A stretch of 64,000 nt of DNA from Clytia hemisphaerica (taxonomy: Eukaryota > Cnidaria > Hydrozoa > Leptothecata > Clytiidae), in assembly GCA_902728285.1 (NCBI GenBank), contig CACVBU010000751.1, positions 186,001 through 250,000 on the forward strand. The letters are read 5' to 3'. The first letter of the stretch is position 1; each line of letters starts with the position of its first letter. Of this stretch, positions 44,144 through 59,100 are shown piece after piece. Below the pieces are notes generated by a model. It searched no databases and was not told where the DNA came from. It worked only from the letters and a program-made list of their open reading frames with translations. The position numbers were made by a program, and so were the translations under genes.

Positions 44144-47100
44144 TCAAGGCAATAGAGCAACCAGGTGGAAATTAGGTGGTTTGTTGAGTGTGATATCTTT
44201 GCTGGTCCATAGGTAGACATTGCCACGCTGGTCAGCAGAGAAGAAATGCAATGGATTCCATTTGGAAAATGACAAGCTGAAAATAAATAATTGATGAAAA
44301 ATGAAAAATATTACAAAGTACTTCTTGCAGTGGTCAAGCAAAAGTAATTAGTCTCAGATGGCTTTCCATCCAAGCAAATTACAAGACAGAGGCTTTCCTG
44401 TTTTCAAATTTAACAAATTGAAAAGTGAGATGTAAACAATTTGAAATTTAATAGAAAGACGTTGGTTGACCGAGATAAGAAAGTGTGACATTGAAACTAA
44501 CGAAGCGAGTGAGCTCTTAAATCAAGATCGACCAATACAAGATGTTAACAAGGGATCACTTACGCAGTGACAGGTTCACAAGAGTTAATAATCATCGTTC
44601 GAACTGGATTCAATGTCCAAGTGTCCCACATTCTATGACGAAAAACAATAAAAAAATTTGTGACTACATAACATACCTTAAACATCCCTGTCTCACTGTC
44701 TCGCTGAGATATTTTAACCAGAACTGTAAGAGTCAAATTATTTACGAGGATGTTTATGTTATGCAAACGCTTAAGAAAATGATACATTTTACAAATGCCT
44801 GATTTTTTGCACAAATTTAGATAACATATTCAACATATTAGATAACATGTTCGAACTATGAAGTTTTGAACTCTAAAATACCAAAAAAAAAGAAAAATTT
44901 TCCGTAACAATTCATTTGAAAGTTCTTGCAAAACATCTGAGCGAATGTAGTTGATTTCTCAAATTAACTCGAGAGCATTAATTCAAGTACCACAAAATGT
45001 AAATTCTTTATTCTTCACCTTTCTGATGTCAAAGTCAAATATCGCAAAAAAAAAGTCCCTGTTTTGAGATTTCATTTCTTAAAGAACTTACTTGATATGC
45101 CCATTTTGCAGACCAGCAGCCACAACATTGATGGCAATACCATCCGGTAGTGTAGAGAAAGCAAGACATCTGATGTGAGAATCTGTTTTCAATCGGCCAA
45201 CAGGTTTAGCGTTGATTGTCCACAGATAAAGGATGCCGTGCAAATCTGAAAAAGGAAGAAAGGATCGTGGAAGGATGGTTGTCATTCTGATTAACTGGAC
45301 ACGCAGTCGAGGATATTTCGAAGGCTCTCTTTTCTTGAGCTAGGGGTAGGGGAGGGTGTCACCTTCCTCTGAATTTCTCCACCTACCTTAAATGCTTAGC
45401 ATCGAGCACAGAGGCACCAAGTAACATTTTGTAATTCTTAATGTCTTTGGTATGAACCCACGACCTTTCGTAACGTAGCTGAATTCTCGACCACTAAGCT
45501 AGGGCCGTTTTGGTAATAAATGACATCCAGTTCCATTAATATAGGTTATCCTGAACCGAGTAGAGATTTAACGCTTACCTTCGTGCACGTCAAATTTAGG
45601 CTGATAGCCACTACACTACTGGGTCTTTTTGTCCATAAAATAATTTAATCAAGCCTTATTGAAAGCTAGATATGAATGTCGAAAAGTTCTAGATTTATGA
45701 ATTCCCAGATTTCAAAATGGTTAATACCGTATAATCATTATGGATCATAAGCACAACATAAAAATAGTTCCTTTAATTAAAACGCCACCGAAAAAAAAGT
45801 AAAAGTGAAGATATCACTATTTTTTTGAAGTTACCTTGGTTACAAGCTGTTGCAATATCACCCGAAGCTTCACTGACAGCTGCACATTGTACGGTTGACT
45901 CGTGGCCTTCTATACTTCTAATGTAACACAGTCTAAAGGAAAGAGGTTAAAAATAAATACATTCTGTTAGCGTGGTTGCAAAACAGGCAGGCAATTTGTG
46001 TTGGATTTCCAGGAGGCGAATCTTTGTATTGTATTAGAAGAGCCACCAGAAACAATTTGTATCGTTTCAACAGATAGAAAGATTTCCTATCTCGCTACTG
46101 AGTTTCCTATCAAATACAAACAAAAACAAGATAAGACAAAGATTGATTGGACTGCCATGATATCAAAAATTCATGATATTCATGATGTAATGTTTTATCC
46201 TTAAGCAGCCAAAAAAGATCAGGCTTTTGCAACTAGTATTATCGTTTGAATTCAGAATCAGTGGCGAACGCCCGGACTTGTTTTAGGTGCTTCCGTAATA
46301 CGAATACGGAATGATTGAGCTGGTCGACGACAAAAGGATAGAAAGCAAACCTGTTCAGATCCCAAATGATGGCGGTTTTATCTTTCGAAGTGGTGACAGC
46401 GACACTGTACGGTTGACAGATACAGATAGATGTGATGCAATCACTGTGTCCAAGCAAATTCTGTTTGGCTCCTACCACGTCAAGTGATGGCTATGGAAGA
46501 AGTTTTTTAGTTAAAATATAATCTCAATACATCTGAAATTTAGTTCAAATATTAAAGGACCATTCACCTTGAACTCATCCCCACTATCTTAACCCATTAA
46601 GTGCCACACAAAATATTTGAACATTTAAAGTTACGGCAGGTTAAGGGGTGATGGCATTCAATGGGTTGAATACCCGGGAGGGGGTACTTAGCAAATGAAG
46701 GGTACGGTATGTGCCGCCCTTAAGGGTACCTTTTTTGGATCTCCAAAGTCCCGCTAAGGGTCGGGAAAATAGGAAAATTTCAACTTTTTACCCCCGGAAA
46801 GACCGAAATTTGGTAAAAATTGGTCAAATTTGTCCCGCTAAGGGTCGTAAAATTCACAAAATTTTCCTTTGTTTTCTCCTTTTTAGTCCCGGTAAGGGTC
46901 CGAGGGTCGATAGTCGGGCGGTACCCCCCCCCCCGTCAACTCGCAACCCTAGTAGCCCCCCCGGGGTTGAATAGAACTTTTAGAAAATATTTCTTTCTTT
47001 TTGTACAAAAGAGACAAATCATCAGACGAAAAATAAAAATCATTTTGTAATAAGGTTTGTTTTGGTTAATATGAGGGTAAAAAGTGTTTAGTTCGTGAGT

Positions 47101-50100
47101 TTGACAAACCTTGGACAAAAAGAAGCGGACAGGCCACACGTTCAAAATACCGGACGATCCACCCACAAACAAAACATCAAGTTCCGGAATGAATTCGCAA
47201 CAAGTCACATGATCAGGTCGCATAGGATTAAAGAAGCTCTTCATGGGTGTGCTGGACGACTGGACTTGCAATAAACTATCTTTGGCTCCCCATGATAATA
47301 TACCGATCGGTTTGACGACATTGGTTAAGGCGGTGCGCGTCAATACACAGGTATTTTCTTGACATAGATAAGCAGCGAGGCTCGAAGAAGCAGAAATGAT
47401 TCGTTGAGCGGGAAAGTTGAGTGTTTGTACCCATTGAACGACAGGAGCCAGGTGGCTTTTGGAGCCACAATAATCACCCCATTGGATACCCACTACCGAA
47501 TCTAGAGGCGACTTGAACACTGAAACGAAAAAATAAAGAAAGTATACTTAACAGTGGAAAGTTGAAATTGAAGCCAAGCTGAATTTATCAAGAGCTTTGG
47601 CTAAATTTTACTTTCCATGCCCTTTCATGAATGTAAGGGTTATTTTATTGTTTTGAAATATTGTTGAAAAAAACTGATGAAGTAGACAACTTAACAAAGT
47701 CCATTTCTACGAAAATGATGATGCAAATAGGTACTGTAATTATTGTCTCCCCACATTAGTTGTATTAACAAAGTCCATTTCTACGAAAATGATGATGCAA
47801 ATAGGTACTGTAATTATTGTCTCCCCACATTAGTTGTATTAATTACCAAAGAATAAAATAAACCATCGAATGTCGTTAATGATGTACTTTTGATAATTGG
47901 AACAATTTTTTAACTAGTTACCAGTCTCTTTTCTCTCATTTCACATTTTCTCTCTCAATCAATAGCATTTAGAATGATGCTTCCAAAAAAAAGAAGGAAG
48001 TTTAGCAGAGTTTGCAAAAGGGTTTATCACAGGTTCAGTGGAGAGTGTGGTAGTATTGTGAAGCATGGTTTTCTTTCAATACTCATTCCTTCTCTGTAAA
48101 AAGACTTGGTTGGAGTCTCTTAACTGTTTGTTTGTCATACTGAACTTTAAAGGTTTTTAAACTGAAGTTTTGATCTGAGGGGTAGTTTTCAATGGGATAT
48201 TTTCAAACGTGTTTACTATTTACAATATCATGAAGAAATTGTTCCCATACCAAGTAGAGCTAAATTTCTTTTCAAAAATTATAAATCGAACAATTATGAA
48301 TCTTGTCTTCTGCTTGAAACACTTGTTACGTTCGTTTGATTATGTTTACTCTTTACTTCATCTCTAGATAAAGCTTTTCAAGATGAAGCACTTTTAACTA
48401 TTTGTGTCAAACACTTACCTGAGAAAATGGCCTATTTCTCGGTTAGGGAAATTTTTGCGAAAAGGGGAGGGTAAAAAAGAAAGAATCATTTATAAAGTGG
48501 GGGATAGAGGCCCCTTTAGGCACTATACTAACCATGCCAATGGCACAAGGACTAAGTCATTTTCTGAACATGTGCTTATGACTCGAGGATCTATTTTCTT
48601 ATTGTTAATTTACATCAATAATATTCTACCAATATGATAATGTGGTACGAATAAGTATAGCTAAAATTATCAAATTATCTTTTTTAGATGTTCAGAGCCA
48701 AGAGAATACGGTCCGTTTTGCGGACGAGTTCGACCGAACAATTTCTTCGCTTTAGAGGGTTGTATAGTGATCAAAGTCGACCAGGTCGGTAAAAAAGATG
48801 AGAGAAGAAAATACCCTAAAATTCGATTCATGTTCGATCATTTAAACGAATTGGATATTGTGAAAGGATCCAGAATACTTCCGTGTCGCGAAGAAGGGTA
48901 ACAACAAGATTAATATTCAATTGATTTTGTCATGTAACATCTTAAATGCCTTGTAAAATTCACTTCCCAGAAGCTCTTTTTACATCGAAACGACATCAGC
49001 AAATATGCGGATATCTCCTACGAAAATGACAGTAAAGGAAGCGACGCCGGGTATCGGTTAGATCAAAGTATCTTGTTTATACTCCGAAACTTGAGTAAAG
49101 AAAATCTTGTGAAACTATCGAAAAAGTCCGTTTTCAACGACACTAATACACAAGTATGTATTCTTGAGAATCAAGCTCATCACTGGAATATCATAAAAAA
49201 ATATTTCAGCGATTTGCAAAGTGAGCTTGGTCTTATAAGAAAGAAACAGTAGATTATTTCCAGATTTCCAGATTCTAGGCGCTCCGTTTGGGAAAAGAAA
49301 GAAATCAAAATCTATTCATTTGACTTAACTGACTCCAGATTTTTTTTAGAGTAATAGTATCAGGGATGAAGTCTCTTAGTGGTGTCATCACATCACCCGA
49401 ATGGCCTATTGGTTTCCACCGACATTACCCAACGTCATGTCTTTGGAGAATCAAAGCACAAAAAGGATTTGTCATTCAATTAAATTTGGTGTTTGCTGGC
49501 AAAGTATTTGAATCCATTCTTCAATCGTGTGGAAAGTCACCACATCTTCGTATCACAGGTTTGTATTTCAAATTTAATCTTACTATAATTCTAATACACT
49601 TTTTTAGAATTTTAGAATGTAAAAGAGGTTGTGGTATATAAAAAATGAAAGTCCAGGAAAATCTCAAAGGTCTTGAAAAGCAGGTAGTAAGTATAGTATA
49701 ATAAAAGAAGCACGAATCCTTTAGAGGATGTCAGAAGCCAAGGTTAAGTTCATTCCGCCTGTTATGCTACTCCTTGAAAATTACAAAAAATGTTCCCTAT
49801 AAAAATCTGCAAATCTGCTTTTATAAACAGGGCATTCGGTATTTTGTAGGCAAGACATCAAATGGAATGGAAGCACTGTGCAACCACATGCGTGGAAGCA
49901 GCCTTACACTAAACACACAATCCAACGAAGTGGAGATCCGAATGTCTTACACATCTGGAAAGTTCACACGAGGTTTTGTTTTGGGCTGGACAACCTTTAA
50001 AAAGCCAGTTGAAGGTAACCAGTGTTAGAAAACTCATCTATTGAGAGATGGTTTCGTCATCCCTGAGTTGTAAAAGTTAAAAATGATCAATTGTGTCACA

Positions 50101-53100
50101 ATAACGACATTCGCGATGACGGAATTTTCCAATAAATTGACAATTGAGTATTTGTCCCCACTGAGGGAATCCAGGGCACTTAGTTGCACCTCAAATAGTC
50201 TCTAGCCCCTAACTAAAGAATACATAAATACATCTGTTATTCTCATTTTTTGTAGCCTCAGAAAAAATTAATATCGGGAAAATCTTGATCCCACTTCTTG
50301 GTATATTGCTCTTCTTCTCCATCACGTGCAATATTGGAAGAATGTGTCGCCGAAGACAACAACAAGTTTGCGAAAGGAATCTCATATCACATGACGCACA
50401 CACTGACCAAATTGGCAGGAAGAACAGTATTTTCATTGAAAACGGTAAAACAGAAGGTATCAGTGTATGAGAGTTCTGTAATCTTTGTGCCTATTCTCTA
50501 GTGGTTAAAACGTACCATTGATGTATTTCTAGAACTGAGATTTAAGAACTGGTAGCGGCTTGGATAGATAAGTTTATTTGCTTTGTCTGTTACCCTTCTA
50601 AACGTTATAACATACGTATATATACATAAATCCCTTTTTATTGTTTACAAGTGAATAATCATTCTTATAGAATCTCAAAATATATTGTTCCTTTTCAGAC
50701 TTGGCAAGATCAAAATGAATCGCTGAATGACCTTCCGCCACCTTACGAAGAAGCCGTTGCTGAGGCAGACAAGGTCTGAACGATAAATGCTAAAAACCAA
50801 TAAAGACTTGGAGGAAATAACTCAGTAAATATTCTGATCTCAAAAATGAAAGCATGATAATGATTTATTTTTAAAACTATTTCTTAAATGTGGTTAAAGC
50901 CTTCAGTTGGATCTTAGTTTAATTTTTCTAATGATGGAGTTGATTGTAAAGTCAATTTAGAATTTTTTTACGGTTTTACAGTATATTTATAGTTTTTCTT
51001 TACGATTTAAGAATAAACTTAAAACATTTCTTTACGATTTAGCATTATCTATCAATATTCAAAACTATAACGACAAAGCCTTTTTAGGCCAGTTTCCTTC
51101 CTTCCGATTAGTTTTGGCATCCTGTCGGAGTTCTAGTTGTGGTTGTGGTTTTTTATTTGAAATCTCAAGCATTTTCAGTGTCTTTGTGTGTTGTCACTGA
51201 TCGTGTTTACCATTTTGAATTTTCTTTATCGAGGAACTGTAGACCAACACATCAAATAAGGGTCATCTGTGTCTTTTGTGACGTCAAATAATTTCAAAAA
51301 TATTTGACGTCAGAAAATCAGTGTAAAGCAATGTGCAAATTTTCAGATCTTTAGGTAGGAACTAGTTTCTGAAGAGTGAAGACGCTTTCTGAAAGGTCTC
51401 ACTCATTTCGTCGATATTATCGATTTGAATTGCGCTGATCGAGTCGTATTCGGTGAAAATTTTTAGGTAAACAAAGGATAGAATCCCCTATAGCAATGGA
51501 TTCAAACGAAATTATTTTTAACAATCAAAAACACAAACAACGCTCCATTATGCAACCTTTCGATTGCAAAGACACGTGGGCTGATCTACACAAACAAATG
51601 AATGATTCTGTTGAATACACAGACTTCTTCCGATTCAGTCAAAGTATTTACAAGAATAGAATCAACAATGATGTCAACTTTCTGGATATCATGGAAAATC
51701 CAGAGGAAATCAAAAGTGGATTCAGATATCTCCAATCAAGGTAAACAAATCAGTAAATATTTCAGAAAATCCTTTATAAAGTACGGTTACGGTACGGTTC
51801 TGTACCGTTTCTTTTGCCTGTCAAGACCATAATATAATTCATCAGGCAGCCTTCGCATATTCTTGCTGGATGTAAAGCTCTTCTAATTTTTTGAACTACT
51901 GAAATATTTTTTTCTTCAGATACAACGAGCTCCACAACTATGTCACAGAATTGGAGAGTGATGTCGACCAATCAATTCATCGAATCAAACAATTGAAAAA
52001 GAACGCCTTCAAGCAAATGTTTTCAGCTGAGAAAAAACTTTTGAGCAACATGTTCAACATTTCATCAGAGTCGAAATATTTGCGGGAGAATTTTCACGAT
52101 CATCAGTTTGTTTACATCGATAATTTGGTGTTACTTGATGAACGATTGGATGAAGTCGAGGATGTTGACGTTTTGAAGAAAATGTACACTTATCTTAAAC
52201 ACAGGTGAGGAACGTTTGGGAGGAAATATTTTTCATGTTCACGTTTTTATTACAACTCTCCTGAAAAAAACCGGTGAAGTTAAAAGGCGGCTACATGTGT
52301 CAAAATCTCCTTGTGGTGATTGCCAAGAAACCTTATTAACCTAAGTAATGGAATCAAATAAACGTCTCAAAGTCACTGTTATCTCTCTTTTTTTTTTCAG
52401 ATTCGCTGAACTGCAGAAGTATTCATTGATCCAAGAATCAAAAATTGAAAACTGCAAGAATCTTATGGATGAGTTGTTTGGAAAAATCGAAGGAGAAAAT
52501 GAAGAGGATACATTTCCATTCGTTAAATCTCCTGAGGATCGAGTTGGTCATTCTCCCGAGGCAGAAGGACGAGTTGCTCCCTCTCCCAAAGTAAAAAGAC
52601 AAGTTGTTCGTTCTCCCGAAGCAGAAGGACGAGTTGTTAACTCTCCCGAAGCAGAAGGACGAGTTGGTCACTCTCCAAAAGTAAAAGGACGTGTCGCTCA
52701 CTCTCCAAAAGAAGATCGAGTTTTTCTCTCTTCTGCTCGAAAAGGCCGAGTTGTTCACTCTCCAGTTTCTTACCATCGAAGAACACCAGTGGATGTCGAA
52801 CAAAGGGAAGTGACATCACCAGAACACGTCATGAGATACACACCACTTGATGAAGATGATGACTCATCATTCTTTGAAAATCAACGAGCTTCTCCAGAGC
52901 AGGGATCGCCAGAAAACGAAGAATATGATTATGAAAACGAGTTTGACGAAGAACAAACGTACTATGATAACCGTTCTGTGATTCAAAAACCACAAAGAGC
53001 TGTCATGCCGGAAGCTGTCGCTCCAAAGGGATTACCACCAATCCCAACTCACGTCGTTTCAACCAAGAGAATTGCTCCTGAATCCAAAGTTAAAATCTTC

Positions 53101-56100
53101 AAAGAAAAAGTCAAATCTTACAATAACGTTGGGTCCACTGGTTATGGAAAATCTAAACCAAGACGTAACGAATTTAACAAGGCCACTATTTTGCCACCTG
53201 TTCAAAGCAGAGTCGTCAAACGCCAGCCAAATGTTGCTGAACCACAACAATACATACATTCTGAATACGAACTTGCCATCAAACGTACATCCATCAAAGG
53301 AATCGTCAAACCAAGTCTTTTGAACAAAGATATTTTCCGTTTACGTGATCCGACAGTTCGTGTACGTGGTGCACCAAAACAACAAGACGTACACCAAGAA
53401 TTGAATAAAACTCCAATTTTACCATCCATCTCTCAACAAAGAGATCTGATTCAAACCGTCTCTCCACAAAACCAAATTCGCCAAAGCTGTGTTGCTCCAC
53501 AAAACCAAGCTCCTCAAACGTTAGCCTTGCTAAGGATTCCTCAACCACCAGCTCAACCAAAACAATCCATCCAACAAACTGTCTCTAGAATTCCACGTCT
53601 CCCAAACATCCAACAATCACAACCAAAACAAGGACAAATACAAAGCCGTATTCCACAGCCACCAAAAGGCGAACGCATGAGACACACATCAAACAAATTC
53701 ATGCAACGCAGAATCGCAAGATTCCAATAAACACAAAACCAATAAAAAACTAAAAAAAACTTTTGTAAATAATTTTTAATAAAAATTTTCAATACCGGGT
53801 CTTTTCTTATCTTATAAATATATCTTCTTCCGTATATAAACACATGTTATGGTTTATTTGTATAATTTATTTGCGGGTAAATCTACTGTCATTCGCTAAG
53901 AACCACTAAATTTTAAATTTGAGTCTTGATAAATCTTTCAAAATTTTTCAAAATTTTAGTTTGAAATGTTCTTTAACTGGTTCCTAGTATAGTTTCTTTA
54001 GTTAGTTTCCAATCCGAAAAGCACAGCTTATTCCATGCTTCACAGATCGCGATACTACTTTGACCGTACACCATATACAATTTGGAGATAACATTTTGAA
54101 CATACCTTCAGGTAGAAGCATTTGTTCGTTCTTTGGTGACGGTGTTTCTTTTTCTTTCGGTAAACTCAGGATCATGCTCTCCATCGACTGTGGTAGGATC
54201 TCCATGATGGAGGGAGCTGCTTTGGAAAACCTCTTGGGATGAGGGTTGACGAATAATTGTAAAGGTGTTTGCCCGTACGTCTCAATCATCGTTTCCAGGG
54301 CACGCCGGTGGATAGCGTCTTTGATGGACGTGACGTCAACACCGAAATAAGTCTGCAAGAAGAGACAACGATGTTCTAGTTGTAGAAGTTTAAAGTCACA
54401 AGTTGGCTGAAGTCATGTTCTTATATTTGTTTTGATATTTTCAAGCTTATTTTGAGACTTTTTTTCAGGATGAAGCTGCGAGTCTTCATGGTTGGGAGTG
54501 AGGTAAAAATAGTGGGGTAAAAATAACAGACTGATACTCGATGGGGATTGATATTACCATATTCTTTATGGCTGGGAATTTAAATTATTTTGTTTTCAAA
54601 TCAGAAAATTCAGTGGGGATGGGAAAAGTAGTAGTATTTTGCAGTGAGGATTTGTCTATTTTTTGGAAAATAATCTTCCACCGGAGACGATATTATGGTC
54701 AATTTTCCCAGCGAGTCTGTGAGAAGGGGTGTATACACCCTTGCTTCAGGTTTTAGTAGCTTATTGATATTGTATATGAATGGCATCCGCACGAAACACA
54801 ATCGAAAGCACTTCGAAAGTCTTTAAAAGACGAATCAGATAAGACTTACAGCTGGATGAAAAACATTGGTAGCTTTGATGGCAGCCGGTCCTGATTGTTT
54901 GAATCCGAAAACTAAATCAATCCAGTGGTGAATGTTACCAGAAATGATGGACGACTCAAGTGCCTGGAATGTCACCGAAATTAAAATCACTATTAACAAT
55001 GAAAAAAATATTTTTCACAATTTCAAAGAAAAAATTAACTTTGCACTTAAATGTGAGAAATTCAAAAAAATCAATACTTGAAGTTGAAACGCATGGACTA
55101 GAAATTAATTTTTACACTTATGATACGGACTTATGAAAGATTTGAGCCTAGATATTTGGATATAAAGATTATCATAGTATGCAGTACCTGCATGTGTATG
55201 AGGGTGAACAGTCGAGGGTTGTTTTTGGCCCACACAGGAATGTGAACATTATCAACGCGTTCCTTGTTCTGTCGCAATCCCATATCGTAACCTGAAAAAG
55301 AAAAAAAGGAACCCATTGATTCGATTTCATAAAAATCATGTCTGGTGACAGGATATTATAAAGGTCTGTACCAAAAAAGAAATACCTTAGAAATTCAAAG
55401 AAATACGAGAAAAAGTATTTCAACCAAGGCTGCAGGTATCGAGAGAGAAAAGACATTTACGAAGCCAGTATGTTATTAGCAAGTACCTTACCAAAAACCA
55501 GGATTTTTCATCCCGTTTCTTAGTGAGTTCCGCTTTGATGGTTCTCGAAAAATACAAGCCTTTAAAGTGCTTTGAAGCAAATTCGATATTTTTGCTACTG
55601 CAGAAGCTCCGAAAGTTTAAAGTGACGTCTAAAAATCAAATGTTTGGAGCCCGAAAACCTGGGCTCAAAACACTCGAAAAAGTCGCAAAGTGGAATAGAA
55701 GTTACTGCGTTAGGAAAAAGCCGTGACGTCTAGTATGTTCTCCACTTACGTTCTCCATTCTGAAGAAATTCTTGTAAAAAGAAGAATTCAGGGATGAGTT
55801 CTTTGACGTCAGTGTTGCTGATGAATGAGGATAACTTCCACGTGGTACCCATCGAATGGAAAGTACGGTCTGGTATGTCGAACTGGTTGTCTGAGAAGAA
55901 AATGGTGGTGAAGTGATGAAAGGCTACTTTATAGGGAACGTACAAGGAAGGATCCACTTCAAATAAAAGTTAAATGATAAGATAGTTTGTGATTCTTTAC
56001 ATTTTCCATACATGTGCAATCCAAACAATATATAAATTGCAGCTTGAAAATTATTTTAACACTCGTAGAAAAAAAAGGAGCATCTAAGAGCATTTAACCC

Positions 56101-59100
56101 TTTTAGTAGCAATGTATATGAAGTTTTACCACTGGGCCCCTTTCTGTCATTCAATCAGGTCCGCGCAGCTTTAATTCCCCAAACCTACCCCCCCCTCTTA
56201 GCCCCAACCCTCCTAAATCGAAAAAGAAAGAAAGAGGAGACTCTAAGCTATTGTCATGGGGAGCGGGTAGGTGACTCGAATAACAATACATTTATTGAAG
56301 AACTAATCTGGAACCCAACGCTAGAAGAAGGGGAGAGCCTTTTGGGCATTGTAGAATTCAGATCATCATTCAGAGATGCCTGTAGCTTCCTCGCAGCTCA
56401 ATACAAAGGCCATCTCTCAATCGACTCATGGGCAACGTTCCTCGTTCCCGTACAAAACCAATACGTCTACATTCTTTCTCGATAAGATCGTTAAGCTTCG
56501 CAAGCTCTTCACTCTGCCAGCCGAAACACAGAAGTGTTTAAATTCATTCACTAAGCATCATATTATTAAATGCTGAATAAGATGGCTATAGAGTTGGTTA
56601 CTATAGCAATAGTTATAAATGGTAGATCATAAATTCACCATGACACTATCCAACTAGCTATGAACGAGCTTCTAACTCCTTCTAGATCCGGAGATATAAG
56701 CCTTTAAAGTTTGAACTAGCAATTTCCTTTAAAAATCTTTAAAACTTAAAAATAAAGACAGTGGCACTTAAAGGGTTAAATGAAAGCGATCACTTTCGAA
56801 CACTCCAACACAGTGTTAACACATCAAATTGTATAAAAAAAATACACGAGTTTTTTAACAATTTCAAACTACAAAATCATGTACCTTGGTATTTGAGGAA
56901 CATGCTGGTGAAGGGCGGTAGACGAACCAAGAAATGAAGGACGGTTCCACTGTTCGAGTAATGGGAACTGTAGTGGTATGGTGGTGTCGCGTTCTCTGGG
57001 TCGTCCAATTTACGATGCTCGTAGTCCGCCTTCAAGTACTGTTGTCAGAAAAGGGGATAAATTTAACTGGATGAGTCACAATGCAAGTGAGTGGCACCAA
57101 ATCCAGGTCTCGCATTTAAGCTCTATTATAACCATTGATGAATTTTGGTGCCAACCTCGGAAGTATTTTTCAGGCTTGATGTTTTTAATACGTTCGAAGT
57201 TTCATTAATTTAGGACGTAAGATGGCTTAAAATCCGTACTCTTTTTGTAATTCTAAAACCTGAGTTTGAACATAATGTCATGCAGACCACAATGCAACGG
57301 AGCAACATGGTTTAACAAACCTCATAATTCTCAATGTACCGTTCTTCTTTTCCTTTGTCCTGGCAAGCGATTGGCTTGATCAAATTTCTGCGGGTCAATC
57401 AAAGAATGACATTCGTTAGTTTTTATTCAAAAAATAAATGTTAAATCAAACATCAAGTAAGAACAAATATTTCTCCCGGATGAAAACCGATCTGTTTATA
57501 GAGATGGTAAAAAAAGCGAAAACATTCAGCTCCCAATGAAATCCTATAAATAAAGAGAAGGGTAAGAGATTGCTGTCTCAAGTGTTACTATTTCACTTTA
57601 CCTGAATGAGGTAGGGTTAGTGAGATCCAGTATGGGGCTTTCATAATCAGCAATGATGAAGGGCAGTACAGGATACTGCATCAGGTCGTTGAATGAACGG
57701 CCCGCTTTCTTGTTCAATTCGGTCAAATATTCAAAGTTGGTGATGTGGCCTTCTTTCCATCTGAAACGAAAAGAAGTTGCTTTCTGATCAAAACTGATTT
57801 CTATAATAATAACTGTTATAATTGAAATCTGAGGGGTAAGCCTGTCAAGTATGAAGTTAGTAAGCGAAAATAGATAGGAGAAGATAGGAGAAGGTTTTAC
57901 GAGAAATGATCTTAATTTTATGATTTTTATAATTTTATAATAATTATTTTTCTTATCTTTGTTTCATTTTATGCTTATTCTCTAATTACAATAATATTAC
58001 TCTAAAACTAAAAATGTTAGCAACAATACCAGTTAAGAACGTTTTTTCTCGTTAAGATTCTTTGCAAATAGAAGCACGGTATGAATTATTAGAGGTGCGG
58101 AACAGAAAGACGTGCAATTTCTTTCGATGGTGCAGATAACAACTGTTGTGATTTGGTGATACTCAAGGTTGTAAGCAAGGTCATTAAAAAGCCAAAAACC
58201 ATCGGTTGTGCGGCGCAAATCCCTACTCGAGGCCGGCCAAGAAAGGTGAACGTTACGGTAACGAAAATAACACCATGCAACAATAACTGACCCAATGATG
58301 TCAAAATAGAGGAGGAACGAATAACAGGAGTGTTTCGAAAAACACAAAACATCAAAATAATGAACACATTTGTTAAGAGACCGACTCCGACGGAAATGGC
58401 GACAATTCTACCGAGTAGATTGTGAAGCGACAAATAGTGTTCACGGTAAGGATCAAAACATCCCGTTCTCTGTTCATTAGACGTGAAGAAAGCAGGGCAT
58501 GATTTACAAGTTTCATTACCGCGTGAAGTTTTGTAAAAATTAACTTTGCAAGGAATGCATCTCCATGCTTTGATTAAGTTCCAAAACTCGTTGCTGTACA
58601 TTTCGAACAAAGGTTCGTGCCCAGGAGAACAAAAAGGTTTTGCACACTGGATCGAAGGACTGCGTGCTGTTTGGTAAGGCCCTCTATACCGACGTTGTAG
58701 AGCTCCAGCTCTTCTTAACCTTGACGATGCCATGTAGACTAAAAAACTACGAAATGAGTCTAAATTGTACGTTTTTAGTTTATAAAAAGGTTGAGACCAC
58801 CAGAGCGGCAATAAGATTGCTTCTAAGCTATCTGCTTCGAAAGTACCGTGATGATCAAACCGTGCAAACGGGAATGACGAATTTGTTAGGTTATGAGTGA
58901 CAAGAAACTCTGAGATCCACGGATCAACTAATATGTCGGAGTAAATTTTCGGTGTAAGCTCTTTGGCCATAGCCTTATAACGAAAACGGGTGTTCAAGAT
59001 CTGGTAAGTGTAGACAGGGACGAAAGCGATGTGGAGTTTCTTGACCGTGGACGAACTGACATTGAATGTAGTTGAAGTTACGAACTCCTGGTCTGAATAC

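Noticed and set aside
45420..45505. Functional tRNA gene
   Set aside because: Box spacing is right, but acceptor and anticodon stems do not pair, so a tRNA-derived SINE is more likely.
52438..52819. Minus-strand frames opposite the SP-repeat region
   Set aside because: They are antisense shadows of the repeat-rich plus-strand exon 52401-53730.
56376..56576. 66-codon plus frame in a LYST intron
   Set aside because: No recognisable motif, no splice sites, no upstream signals.
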